A stretch of 42,314 nucleotides of DNA from a bacterium (GTDB lineage: Bacteria > Cyanobacteriota > Vampirovibrionia > Gastranaerophilales > Gastranaerophilaceae), in assembly GCA_017652265.1 (NCBI GenBank), contig JAGCBH010000059.1:1-42314 (forward strand). Direction: 5' to 3'. Numbering within the stretch: position 1 is the first letter of the stretch; the number at the start of each line of letters is the position of its first letter. Below the pieces are notes generated by a model. It made no database searches. It was given only the letters and a program-made list of their open reading frames with translations, and was not told the origin of the DNA. The position numbers were made by a program, and so were the translations under genes. Positions 18,387 through 25,689 of the stretch are shown here, piece by piece.

Positions 18387-19409
18387 ATGGAAACAGAAAC
18401 AGTTAATTTTTCGGGAAAAATACAAAACCAGCAATATAGTTATTTGCAGAATAAACAGGCAATATCTTTTGGAAGAACGGAAAGTATTCCTGATGAGTTC
18501 ATAAGTTCAGCGCCTAAACCCAAAAAGAACAAATGGTTACTATGGGCAAGTGTAGGTATTGCTGCTGTTACCGCTACAATAATCGGTATCAGGCATTTTT
18601 CACCGTTAAAACAAATTGAACGCAGATTTAAGAAACTTTATGACGATATTCCGGGAACTCAAAAGAAATTTAAAGAAATCTTTATGAGGGAAAATTTAAC
18701 CGAAGAAGAAACTATCAATATGCTAAAACGATATGAAAAAATCGAAAAAGACGAACTTAAACAATCAAAAGAAGAGTATTGGCAAGCCGTTTTTGAAGAA
18801 GCAAAAGCAAACTATAAGTTTGAGGATTTTGATATAAAAATGGTATTGGACAAAGAATTGAGTGATAAATCTGCTGGTGAATGGTGCAGAAAGACCAAAA
18901 GTGTCAAAATCAAACCTTCTATAGATAAAAAATACGGATTTGGCACTATTCACCACGAATTACGACACGCAAAACAAGATGAAATATTAAAATATTGTTC
19001 GGAAGATGACTTTATTCGTCTATATGGTGAAAAAATTTATGAATCTCTGAAAAAACGCGGATTTAATACCGTAAAAAACAAATCATTGGAAGACTTCATA
19101 AAAGAGACTTTTTATGGTAGTGACAGTTATTCAAAAGAAATGCGTGAATCTATAAAAAGTTCGTTTAAAACTATTACAGGTCTGGATGAATATATGACAC
19201 CTGCCGAATTAGCAAAAGTACCTAAAGAAAAAATTGAATTGTCTAAAAGATTTCTAAAGGATATGGAATGTCCGGATATAGAAAATGACTTTACGGCATA
19301 CTGGAAAAATGCCCGAGAAATTGATGCCAGACACATAGAAGATACTATTAACGAAATGATAACCGGATTAAATACAAAAAATAGGGAACGGCATTTTAAT
19401 ATAAAATAA
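18387..19409 (+). CDS. Tagged, membrane-anchored HExxH metalloprotease candidate
   Basis: 340 residues. The N-terminus has two copies of the shared motif, VNFSG (6-10) and ISFGR (26-30). One membrane helix follows (about 50-70, WLLWASVGIAAVTATIIGI), then a soluble domain. Residues 190-194 read HELRH, the zinc-binding HExxH motif, in the context TIHHELRHAKQ. E311 in REIDA fits the third zinc ligand of the ExxA type used by many gluzincin-like peptidases. The middle (~75-150) is helical and charged. It is divergent from the GH13 gene and stands alone. It resembles toxin or effector peptidases in layout; target unknown. The start at 18387 is supported by GGAACC and by the motif lying at the very N-terminus. 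Confidence 0.75.
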   Translation: METETVNFSGKIQNQQYSYLQNKQAISFGRTESIPDEFISSAPKPKKNKWLLWASVGIAAVTATIIGIRHFSPLKQIERRFKKLYDDIPGTQKKFKEIFMRENLTEEETINMLKRYEKIEKDELKQSKEEYWQAVFEEAKANYKFEDFDIKMVLDKELSDKSAGEWCRKTKSVKIKPSIDKKYGFGTIHHELRHAKQDEILKYCSEDDFIRLYGEKIYESLKKRGFNTVKNKSLEDFIKETFYGSDSYSKEMRESIKSSFKTITGLDEYMTPAELAKVPKEKIELSKRFLKDMECPDIENDFTAYWKNAREIDARHIEDTINEMITGLNTKNRERHFNIK

Positions 19410-19412
19410 AAA

Positions 19413-20159
19413 TCAGTTCATCATTTCATACATAACGACAGCACAAGATACACTCAAATTCAATGACTCAACACTGTCAGCCATTTCTATTTTTACGGAA
19501 TTCGTTGAATAATTAATTAATTCTTCGCTTAAGCCATCTGCTTCAGAGCCAAACATAATCAAAGCAGGTGTTTTAAATTCAAAATTTCTGAGCAGATTTT
19601 TACTTCTCGGTAATGTCGCAACACGTTCAAACCCACAAAAATATTTATCCAACTCCTGAATTTTATTCATTTCAAATATTGAAATTTTACCAAAATTTCC
19701 TACTGCAGAACGTATGCATTTAGGGTTATAAATATCAATACAATCTCCGTACAAAACTACCGCATTAATCCCGAATGCCGTTGCGGAACGCAAAATAGTA
19801 CCTAGATTTCCCGCATCTTTTATACCCTCAAGAAGTAATACTTTTTTTACCGATTTCAGAATTTTTTCATCAAATTTTATTTTTTCACCGACCGCAACGA
19901 TTTCAGGTTCCGTCACTGTAGAAGATATCTTCTTTAATACTGCTGATGTCGTTAAAATCAAATCTTTACCTAAGAATGAATATTTAGACACTTTTTCTTT
20001 TAAAACAAATACATGCTTAAAACCAAATCCGTTATTATACCATTCTTCAACGGCTTTATTCCCCTCAAGAAGAAATTCACCGCTTTCATCACGATATTTC
20101 TTCTGCTGAAGTTTGGCGGTCTCTTTTACTAATTCGTTACTGACTGACGTAATTTCCAT
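19413..20159 (-). CDS. SpoU (TrmH/RlmB)-family RNA 2'-O-methyltransferase
   Basis: 248 residues. The SPOUT trefoil-knot motifs are intact: motif 1 GNLGTILRSA, motif 2 IMFGSEADGLS and motif 3 SLNLSVSCAVVMYE, which bind S-adenosylmethionine; the N-terminal ~90 residues match the L30e-like RNA-binding domain. Members methylate ribose in 23S rRNA or tRNA. The ATG directly abuts the stop of the upstream pepP (TAAATG), so the two are translationally coupled in a ppiC-pepP-methyltransferase operon. The exact RNA target cannot be told from sequence. Confidence 0.92.
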   Translation of the reverse strand: MEITSVSNELVKETAKLQQKKYRDESGEFLLEGNKAVEEWYNNGFGFKHVFVLKEKVSKYSFLGKDLILTTSAVLKKISSTVTEPEIVAVGEKIKFDEKILKSVKKVLLLEGIKDAGNLGTILRSATAFGINAVVLYGDCIDIYNPKCIRSAVGNFGKISIFEMNKIQELDKYFCGFERVATLPRSKNLLRNFEFKTPALIMFGSEADGLSEELINYSTNSVKIEMADSVESLNLSVSCAVVMYEMMN

Positions 20160-21692
20160 TTAAATAACCCCGAATTCGTCAAGAAGTTCTTTCTCCCGTT
20201 CTGTCAGAAGATTAAAATCTATAAGTTTTTTCTCAAAAGGAAGTTTTGAAAAGCTAACAATTTTACCGTCTTTCAGATAGCAGGAATTTTCAAGTCTTAC
20301 ACCGAAACAATTTTTATTATATAGCCCAGGCTCAATAGTAAAACACATATTCTCTTTGAGTTTTACTTTGCCCGCTTCACTTTTGTTCAGAGCAGGCGGA
20401 TTTTCGTGCACACTTATACCGATACCATGTCCTAAACCATGGTTAAATACAAAACCGTCAACAGGATTTTGCTGAAAAAACAGTCTTGCCTGATTATCAA
20501 TTTCACCGCCGGTTGTAATGTTTTCGGTATCAAAACAATTTAGGAAACATCTCAGGACCGTTGTATAAACATTTTTTTGCAAATCATTCGGAGTTCCTTT
20601 CACAAAAACTCTTGTACAGTCTGTTGCCAAACCCTGTTCATAATACGCTCCGCAATCAATTAAGATAAGACTGCCGTCACATAATCTTTCATCTTTTGAA
20701 ATTTCTCCGTAGTGTGCAAGCGCTGAATTTTTGTCTTTTGCTACAATTGATCTGAAACTCAAACTTTTAGCTCCATGCGCCATAAATTCTTCAGTAAGCT
20801 TTTCCGAAATATCAAATTCGCTCAGATTATCATATTTTTCAATGTAATCTCTAATCGCCAAAACAGCTTCATCAGTTCTGGCAAATGCCGATTTCAGATG
20901 TTCAATTTCGACATTTGTCTTAACCGATTTCATCATTGCTATCGGATTTTCTTTAACCTCTATTGCTTTTTCGTTTATAAGATTATAATCAAACGCGTTA
21001 ATTGTCTTTTTGTCAACGTAAATTCGCCCTCTGAAATCCATCAGCCTGTCAACCAAAACATCAAAATTATCAGGAGTAAAGAGCTCAATTTCGTTTTTAT
21101 AAATAATGGCTTTGGCGTATATTGATGACGAATACTGTTTTGAATAATCTCTCAGATTAAAAAGATATGAAACTTCCTGCGGATTTGTGACATAAATTGC
21201 TTCATCATCATATAAAACTTCTCTTATTCCCTCAGTTTTCTCTTCAGGTGAAAGCCCAAAAACTTCTTCGCTGTTTTCGGATGTTCTGTCAAATGACGGC
21301 GTAAAAATATCGTCATCAAGAAGTTTTACATCAAAATATTTGCTAAACTGCTCAACTCTGTACTGTGAATTTTTCTTTGAGAAAAGTCCTACTGTTTTGT
21401 TTCTGCCGACAATTCTGGCAATTTCTTCTGTTACACTTTGGCCTATCTGAAGTTTAACAACCTTAACCAAATCAGGGTTGACTTCGTTATCAGCCTGAAT
21501 GTGGTATCTGCCATCAACAAAAAGAAATATTGTATCAGGAGTCATTATGACATCACACGTTGAGCCCGAAAAATTTGTAATTTTGAACGCCGAATTTTCT
21601 TCCAAAGTCGTGTATTCATCCAAAAATTCGTTTGATGAATTAATCAAAAGATAATCAATTTCATATTTTTCTAAAATTTCTCTGTTATTCAA
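20160..21692 (-). CDS. pepP: Xaa-Pro aminopeptidase (M24B metallopeptidase)
   Basis: 510 residues. The pita-bread fold carries the five metal ligands in the usual order: Asp in LIDCGAYYEQGLATDCTRVF (two Asp), His in NHGLGHGIGISVHE, Glu in FTIEPGLY and Glu in VRLENS. It removes N-terminal residues before proline in the cytosol. An N-terminal creatinase-like domain precedes the catalytic half, as in bacterial AMPP-type enzymes. It lies 4 bp after ppiC and abuts the methyltransferase, making a tight three-gene operon. No signal peptide. Confidence 0.93.
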   Translation of the reverse strand: MNNREILEKYEIDYLLINSSNEFLDEYTTLEENSAFKITNFSGSTCDVIMTPDTIFLFVDGRYHIQADNEVNPDLVKVVKLQIGQSVTEEIARIVGRNKTVGLFSKKNSQYRVEQFSKYFDVKLLDDDIFTPSFDRTSENSEEVFGLSPEEKTEGIREVLYDDEAIYVTNPQEVSYLFNLRDYSKQYSSSIYAKAIIYKNEIELFTPDNFDVLVDRLMDFRGRIYVDKKTINAFDYNLINEKAIEVKENPIAMMKSVKTNVEIEHLKSAFARTDEAVLAIRDYIEKYDNLSEFDISEKLTEEFMAHGAKSLSFRSIVAKDKNSALAHYGEISKDERLCDGSLILIDCGAYYEQGLATDCTRVFVKGTPNDLQKNVYTTVLRCFLNCFDTENITTGGEIDNQARLFFQQNPVDGFVFNHGLGHGIGISVHENPPALNKSEAGKVKLKENMCFTIEPGLYNKNCFGVRLENSCYLKDGKIVSFSKLPFEKKLIDFNLLTEREKELLDEFGVI

Positions 21693-21696
21693 GATA

Positions 21697-21978
21697 CTAA
21701 TCCTTATCAGTAACCATAATCAAATGCCAGCCGAATTGCGTTTCAACAGGATCAGATACAACACCTACAGGCAAAGAAAAAGCAGCATCTTCAAACGGCT
21801 TAACCATCATGCCTCTGCCAAAATACCCCAAATCTCCGCCTTCCGCACCTGACGGGCAATTTGAATATTCAGCCGCCGCACGTGCAAAATCTTCCAATGA
21901 GGTAATATTTTCTTTAAGTTCTAATGCTTCTTCTTTTGTATCAACAAGAATATGACTTGCTCTGACTTCATCTGCCAT
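21697..21978 (-). CDS. ppiC: Single-domain parvulin peptidyl-prolyl isomerase
   Basis: 93 residues covering one complete parvulin domain, as in PpiC: RASHILVDT at the start (catalytic His region), YSNCPSGAEGGDLGYFGRG in the middle and ETQFGWHLIMV at the end. It catalyses cis-trans isomerisation of peptidyl-prolyl bonds. No signal peptide, so cytoplasmic. AAGGAG precedes the ATG. First gene of the ppiC-pepP-methyltransferase operon. Confidence 0.93.
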   Translation of the reverse strand: MADEVRASHILVDTKEEALELKENITSLEDFARAAAEYSNCPSGAEGGDLGYFGRGMMVKPFEDAAFSLPVGVVSDPVETQFGWHLIMVTDKD

Positions 21979-22159
21979 AAAAACTTCTCCTTATAAAAGC
22001 AGTTCTCCGCCACTACCACTTCGCTGAACCGCGAACCGTACGTGGCTACGCTGTCTAATACGCCACTCAAAACTTTTGCTCACGTACCTTATCGCAAAAG
22101 TTTCTCGGACAATAAATAATACCAGGATATTTTACCATAAAAGCGTAATCAGGGCAAAT

Positions 22160-22180
22160 AAAAACCGCACAGGGCGGTCT
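22160..22180 (-). terminator. Minus-strand terminator without an obvious gene
   Basis: ACCGC/GCGGT stem (22165-22169 with 2275-22179 on the plus numbering 22175-22179) followed on the minus strand by TTTTTATTT. No coding gene lies just upstream on that strand, so it either ends an unrecognised small transcript from 22190-22440 or insulates the ppiC promoter. Confidence 0.5.
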
Positions 22181-22496
22181 TGGAAAATTTTGTTATGTAA
22201 GGAAGCAAGTTATAAAAGAGAAAGTAGAGGCAAATTAATAAGTGTAAATGTATGTAAATCAGAGAGGACCAAACAGGCCAAACGAAATTTTATATTATTC
22301 CCTCGAAAATCCGAAAAATATTCAGTCGTTCGATCCCCGTATCATTATGATAACTCATTTTTCAGCGGGTTTAATCCTACCTGAGAGCGAAAATTTTGAA
22401 TATATTATGGGATTTCAGAATTAATTATTTAGAATTACTTGAAATATAATTATTTTTTGTGTAGCATGACTGTACCAATTAAGAACTAGCAACCAT

Positions 22497-22514
22497 GCGG
22501 ATGTAGCTCAGTTG
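22497..22514 (+). repeat. Partial copy of the tRNA-Gly 5' end
   Basis: Eighteen bases identical to the first 18 of the tRNA-Gly at 22637 (acceptor strand, D-stem and start of D-loop). The match stops in the D-loop. Nine of these bases (GCTCAGTTG, 22506-22514) recur inverted as CAACTGAGC at 22593-22601, so the segment between is bounded by an inverted repeat. Confidence 0.75.
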
Positions 22515-22636
22515 CCCCAACGCAGCATAGAGAGATTGAAGCAAAAGTTCGGAACACTGTTCAGCAGGCGGAGCGGTTATATATGGCTCTAACAACTGAG
22601 CGGAAAGAATATTGATAGAAGAATAACAAAATTTGT

Positions 22637-22709
22637 GCGGATGTAGCTCAGTTGGTAGAGCGTCTGCCTTCCAAGCAGGCTGTCGCGAGTTCGAGTCTCG
22701 TCGTCCGCT
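22637..22709 (+). tRNA. tRNA-Gly (TCC)
   Basis: Complete cloverleaf: acceptor GCGGATG/CGTCCGC (one G-T pair), D-arm GCTC AGTTGGTA GAGC, anticodon stem TCTGC/GCAGG with loop CTTCCAA (anticodon TCC), T-arm GCGAG TTCGAGT CTCGT, discriminator T. CCA is not encoded. A strong terminator follows directly. Partial copies of its 5' end (22497) and 3' end (22884) flank it. Confidence 0.96.
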
Positions 22710-22716
22710 AATAAAG

Positions 22717-22744
22717 AGAAGTCCTGAAAAGGACTTCTTTTTAT
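22717..22744 (+). terminator. Terminator of tRNA-Gly
   Basis: AGAAGTCC/GGACTTCT stem followed by TTTTTATT. The pairing can extend outward (CTAATAAA with TTTATTAG) to the last bases of the tRNA, making a long perfect-like hairpin of about 18 pairs with one G-T. Confidence 0.88.
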
Positions 22745-22883
22745 TAGCCGATGATAGAGCGAAAAGTTGTTATTTTGCGAGTTGCGCGAGCTAGCAGAGG
22801 CTGGAGCGTTTTTGTTTTTAAAGCGATAAAATCGCTGAAAAACAAAACGCGGAATTGCCGTTACACGCGAGCGAGCAAGACGC

Positions 22884-22909
22884 GAGTCTCGTCATCCGCT
22901 AATAAAGAG
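22884..22909 (+). repeat. Copy of the tRNA-Gly 3' end (T-loop to downstream flank)
   Basis: Matches 22693-22718 with a single G-to-A change. It contains the 3' half of the T-arm, the acceptor 3' strand, discriminator base and AATAAAGAG. It lacks the rest of the tRNA, so it is not a functional gene. Confidence 0.85.
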
Positions 22910-23177
22910 CCGCCAGGTAATTCTGTCAGCTCTTGCAGTACCCGTAACAACACCCTTTTTGTTTGGTTAAATCCAGCCATATGTTTATCCTTTTACACTA
23001 ATATAAATTTTGTTCTAAGTATATGCATGTAATTTTAACATAAGTGAAATTTTTCGGTCAAATTTTTAGTTAAATTTTAAGCATTATTTGTTACAAAAAT
23101 GGATTAAAACTTTAAATAATTTTATTTTTGTGACAGAATGTTCCCGGCTGGAAATTTTGAATTATTAAGAGGTTAAT

Positions 23178-23903
23178 ATGGATAAAAATGTAATTTGTGT
23201 TAAATGGGGTACAAAATTCGGACCTGAATATGTAAACAGGCTTTATAAAATGGTTGAAAAGAATTTAACAATTCCGCACAGATTTGTGTGCTTTACGGAC
23301 AACGCAGACGGTTTGGCAGAAGGAATTGAAGTCCGACCTTTGCCTGCGCTAAATGATGAAGGTTTACCTGAAAAAGCATGGAAAAAACTGGGGTTATTTA
23401 CGGATAAGCTTGCAGATTTAGAGGGCGAAGCTCTGTTTTTGGATTTAGATGTTATCGTAAGGTCAAATATTGACTGCTTTTTTGAGCAGGAAGGCGAATT
23501 TTATATCATAAAAGACTGGGATTTCCCTAACGACATCATAGGAAATTCTTCGGTGTTTAAGTTTATCGTCAAAAAACATCCTGACATCATTGAGAATTTT
23601 TATAAAGAGGGCGCAGATATAAGAAAACGCTACAAAAACGAACAGGCATTTTTGTCATATCAAATGCACAACAAAGGATTATTAAAATACTGGGATAAGT
23701 CCTGGTGCGTAAGTTTTAAACGCAGTTGTTTAAGACCGTTTCCGCTAAATTATTTCATGATGGCGAAAGAGCCTGTGGATGCAAAAATTTTGGTATTCCA
23801 CGGACGTCCGAATCCTGAACAGGCCTTGCATGGTTTTTGGGGAAAAGGCGGTTTTAGATACGTCAAACCGACAAAATGGCTGCAGAAATATTTTGAAGAT
23901 TAA
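23178..23903 (+). CDS. Glycosyltransferase (GT-A fold, capsule/LPS type)
   Basis: 241 residues. It starts VICVKWGTKFGPEYVNRLY and contains FLDLDVIV (about residues 92-99), a DxD metal/nucleotide-sugar site, HRFVCFTDN near the start, NEQAFLSYQMH in the middle and a C-terminal VFHGRPNPEQ stretch. This pattern fits the family of small capsular/LPS glycosyltransferases related to GT8. No membrane helix. AGAGG precedes the ATG and a strong terminator follows, so it is monocistronic. It probably acts in cell-surface glycan assembly along with the wecA-like, kdsA and heptosyltransferase genes; the sugar is unknown. Confidence 0.82.
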   Translation: MDKNVICVKWGTKFGPEYVNRLYKMVEKNLTIPHRFVCFTDNADGLAEGIEVRPLPALNDEGLPEKAWKKLGLFTDKLADLEGEALFLDLDVIVRSNIDCFFEQEGEFYIIKDWDFPNDIIGNSSVFKFIVKKHPDIIENFYKEGADIRKRYKNEQAFLSYQMHNKGLLKYWDKSWCVSFKRSCLRPFPLNYFMMAKEPVDAKILVFHGRPNPEQALHGFWGKGGFRYVKPTKWLQKYFED

Positions 23904-23931
23904 AAAAGATGCCCTTTCGGGCATCTTTTTT
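23903..23931 (+). terminator. Bidirectional terminator between convergent genes
   Basis: AAAAAGATGCCC tttc GGGCATCTTTTTT: strong stem with T-runs on both strands. It ends the glycosyltransferase transcript (plus) and the three-gene tagged operon (minus). Confidence 0.93.
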
Positions 23932-23956
23932 ATCAGTAAATTTTACAACATCACTA

Positions 23957-24385
23957 CTATTGCTTATCGGTTTCCGATTCCGGCTGAACCTTGTGAGCAT
24001 CTACATAATCTACCAGTTTTTGCACAGTTGTATATGGTGAATAAAGAGTCTCAAATTCTTCATTAGTCATTTTTTCCCCTGTTGCCCTGTCTAACATGAA
24101 TAATATTTCACCCCTGTCCATTGAATCTGCCATAAGATCATAACCGAGATTATTCTCAGGTTTAATGTTATCAGTTTCGGATTTGGAGAACCCTAATTTA
24201 TCAGCCATGAAATTTTTAACTACTTCAAATGTTGTTGCACCGGCAAAAACTGTTCCTCCAATTTTTAAAAACATATCTTTTGCCATTGGCGCAGTTTTTT
24301 GCACAACCTTTTGACCTTCAGAAACTCCGCTTTTAAAATTCATTCTGTTGTCATAATTTGCGTTAATAACAGGTAATACTTTCAT
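23957..24385 (-). CDS. Tagged acyl-carrier-protein-like protein
   Basis: 142 residues. The first 19-20 residues (with MNFKSG at 15-20) are identical to those of the next gene upstream, then the sequence changes completely. A weakly hydrophobic stretch (~35-52) follows, and residues ~55-131 read as an acyl carrier protein: VVKNFMADKLG at the start, YDLMADSMDRGEILFMLD with S88 in the DSM/DSL position where phosphopantetheine attaches, then TVQKLVDYVDAH at the end. An ACP behind a targeting-like N-terminus is unusual, since fatty-acid ACP is about 78 residues with no extension. It is the last gene of a three-gene operon (42-bp gap). A phosphopantetheinyl transferase is encoded at 29518. The ACP call rests on my motif reading. 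Confidence 0.65.
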   Translation of the reverse strand: MKVLPVINANYDNRMNFKSGVSEGQKVVQKTAPMAKDMFLKIGGTVFAGATTFEVVKNFMADKLGFSKSETDNIKPENNLGYDLMADSMDRGEILFMLDRATGEKMTNEEFETLYSPYTTVQKLVDYVDAHKVQPESETDKQ

Positions 24386-24407
24386 AATTTTTCCTTTCTG
24401 TATTTTA
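24327..24407 (-). repeat. 81-bp N-terminal cassette, copy 1 (RBS + tag codons)
   Basis: Identical over all 81 bases to 25605-25685. It covers the ribosome site, the start codon and about 19 codons of the tag. Beyond it, the two coding regions are unrelated: the cassette precedes an ACP-like domain here and a helical-repeat protein in the other copy. Confidence 0.9.
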
Positions 24408-24427
24408 TAATCATTCCTTATTAAAAT

Positions 24428-25663
24428 TTAGTTATAATAACCGTTTTCGATTAAAAACAGGTTTCGTTTTCCTATTTCAATAGTTCTTTCATTAAGCCAT
24501 ATTTCACCTTGCGGACCTCGTCTTACAAATAATAATTCTCCAAATTCGTCATTAAATTTTTTATTTTCAAATAATTCAGGCCTTTTAACAACGGCATCAA
24601 TTATCCGGTACATAACTTCACGCGTCTTTTTGTCTGTATCATCGTTACACTTTGGATATTCATATATCATACCGTTTAGCCATTTACGGAACGAATCTGA
24701 TTTAAATAAAATCGGATTATCCAAAATCTTACACGAAAAATCCAAAGTATGTTTGTCAACCACATTATTAATAAATGCAGGTACACACTTCATGAAATTT
24801 TCATCACTCAACAATTCCGGCTTTGAATTAATTTTATCTATCAATGCGACTTTAATATCTGCATATTTCTTTGAATTGGAATAATAACGAAATGCATTTT
24901 CAGATATTGAACTTTTAAGAATTTCCGGTTTTTCTATTAATTTTTTTGCAACTCTTAATCCGTCTTTCGTATTTATCCAGGTTAAGATATCCCTTAAATT
25001 AAATATTTGTGTTTCGTTATAATCCGTTTTATTTGCTTCAATCATATCCAAAATTTTAATTCTGATATCGGAACCTTCCGATAGATAGTAATTTAATCCC
25101 AAATGTCCTGTGCCATTATGTTCCTGCGGGAAAAGAAACGGCATTTTCAACATTTTTAAAACAACTTCAGCCGATTTTTGATTATTATCTCCAACCGATA
25201 TTTCTTCTATATTATCGGCTAATTTGGTGTAATTATACTTATATGTTTCCGGATGTTTCAGCATATAATCAAACAATTGAACATTCCATTGATCTATATT
25301 GCCTGAATCGATAAATGCAAAAGTAGGACAGTTTCGTTCAGCACATGATATGTCATTTTTTTCATAATCGCCTTTCAAATTTTTCCATTCTGCGTACGCT
25401 TCTTCTTTAGCCTGCATAATTTTACTTTTCATTTGTTCGTATTCTGTGTCTGAAAGTTCTCTGATTTGATAATTATCAGATTTATTTTCGGTTGATTTTT
25501 TAGTATTTACCACATTCAGATATACAAGAACTGCTCCTCCGACCGCTTTTGCAGTATTTGCAACTTCAGGCGATGTTAAAACATTACTTGCGCTTTTAAC
25601 AACCCCGCTTTTAAAATTCATTCTGTTGTCATAATTTGCGTTAATAACAGGTAATACTTTCAT
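24428..25663 (-). CDS. Tagged helical-repeat protein (paralogue 2)
   Basis: 411 residues. Begins with the MKVLPVINAN cassette and MNFKSG (15-20), then a hydrophobic stretch ANTAKAVGGAVLVYLNVV (about 36-53) that may be a membrane helix. The rest is built of degenerate helical repeats of roughly 35-40 residues with a recurring signature (KPELLSDENF, NPILFKSDSF, RPELFENKKF). It ends NLFLIENGYYN, matching the neighbour's NLFLIEKGYYD. This looks like a solenoid of a family I do not recognise. It shares the operon and overall plan with the gene at 25690-26880, from which it probably arose by duplication. AAAGGA precedes the ATG. Confidence 0.65.
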   Translation of the reverse strand: MKVLPVINANYDNRMNFKSGVVKSASNVLTSPEVANTAKAVGGAVLVYLNVVNTKKSTENKSDNYQIRELSDTEYEQMKSKIMQAKEEAYAEWKNLKGDYEKNDISCAERNCPTFAFIDSGNIDQWNVQLFDYMLKHPETYKYNYTKLADNIEEISVGDNNQKSAEVVLKMLKMPFLFPQEHNGTGHLGLNYYLSEGSDIRIKILDMIEANKTDYNETQIFNLRDILTWINTKDGLRVAKKLIEKPEILKSSISENAFRYYSNSKKYADIKVALIDKINSKPELLSDENFMKCVPAFINNVVDKHTLDFSCKILDNPILFKSDSFRKWLNGMIYEYPKCNDDTDKKTREVMYRIIDAVVKRPELFENKKFNDEFGELLFVRRGPQGEIWLNERTIEIGKRNLFLIENGYYN

Positions 25664-25685
25664 AATTTTTCCTTTCTGTATTTTA
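25605..25685 (-). repeat. 81-bp N-terminal cassette, copy 2 (RBS + tag codons)
   Basis: Second, fully identical copy of the block at 24327-24407. Full identity including silent positions and untranslated leader points to recent duplication or gene conversion. A third, diverged copy heads the gene at 26880. Confidence 0.9.
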
Positions 25686-25689
25686 GAAT

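Larger units (their letters stand above)
21979..22636 (+). other. Gene-poor region with hairpins and decayed repeats upstream of tRNA-Gly
   Basis: I find no convincing gene in this 650-bp stretch. It holds a GC-richer palindromic patch at about 22000-22110 with a long imperfect hairpin (CAAAACTTTTGC ... GCAAAAGTTTC), a minus-strand terminator at 22160-22180, and a patch at 22515-22600 containing AGCAAAAGTT, GTTCAGC and GGCGGAG blocks that recur, inverted, in the 22000-22110 patch. The short reading frames here have no ribosome sites or recognisable products. Remnant repeat elements are the simplest reading. Confidence 0.5.
22693..22909 (+). mobile_element. Candidate tRNA-3'-end-targeting miniature element at tRNA-Gly
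   Basis: A non-coding segment bounded by direct repeats: 22693-22718 (T-loop of the tRNA through nine bases past its 3' end) and 22884-22909, 25 of 26 bases identical, 191 bp apart. Between them lie the tRNA terminator and a core: GCGCGAG (22784), CTAGC (22791), GGC-TGGA (22799-22805), a long AT-rich hairpin (22806-22850), GGAATT-GCC (22851-22859), GTTACAC, GCGAG (22867) and CGAGCAAGAC (22872-22881), after which the tRNA 3' copy begins. The same order occurs at tRNA-Lys with different stem sequences. The layout resembles att-site duplication by elements inserting into tRNA genes, but no integrase is present. Whether it moves is inference. Confidence 0.6.

Noticed and set aside
22340-22375. 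TTCGATCCCCG stretch resembling a tRNA T-arm
   Set aside because: The flanking bases do not pair as a T-stem and no acceptor, D-arm or anticodon arm can be built around it.
22076-22384. 102-residue frame in the gene-poor region
   Set aside because: Low-complexity, no ribosome site, overlaps a terminator and hairpins.
22751-23032. 93-residue plus-strand frame after tRNA-Gly
   Set aside because: It crosses the structured element and the tRNA 3' copy, has no ribosome site and no recognisable product.
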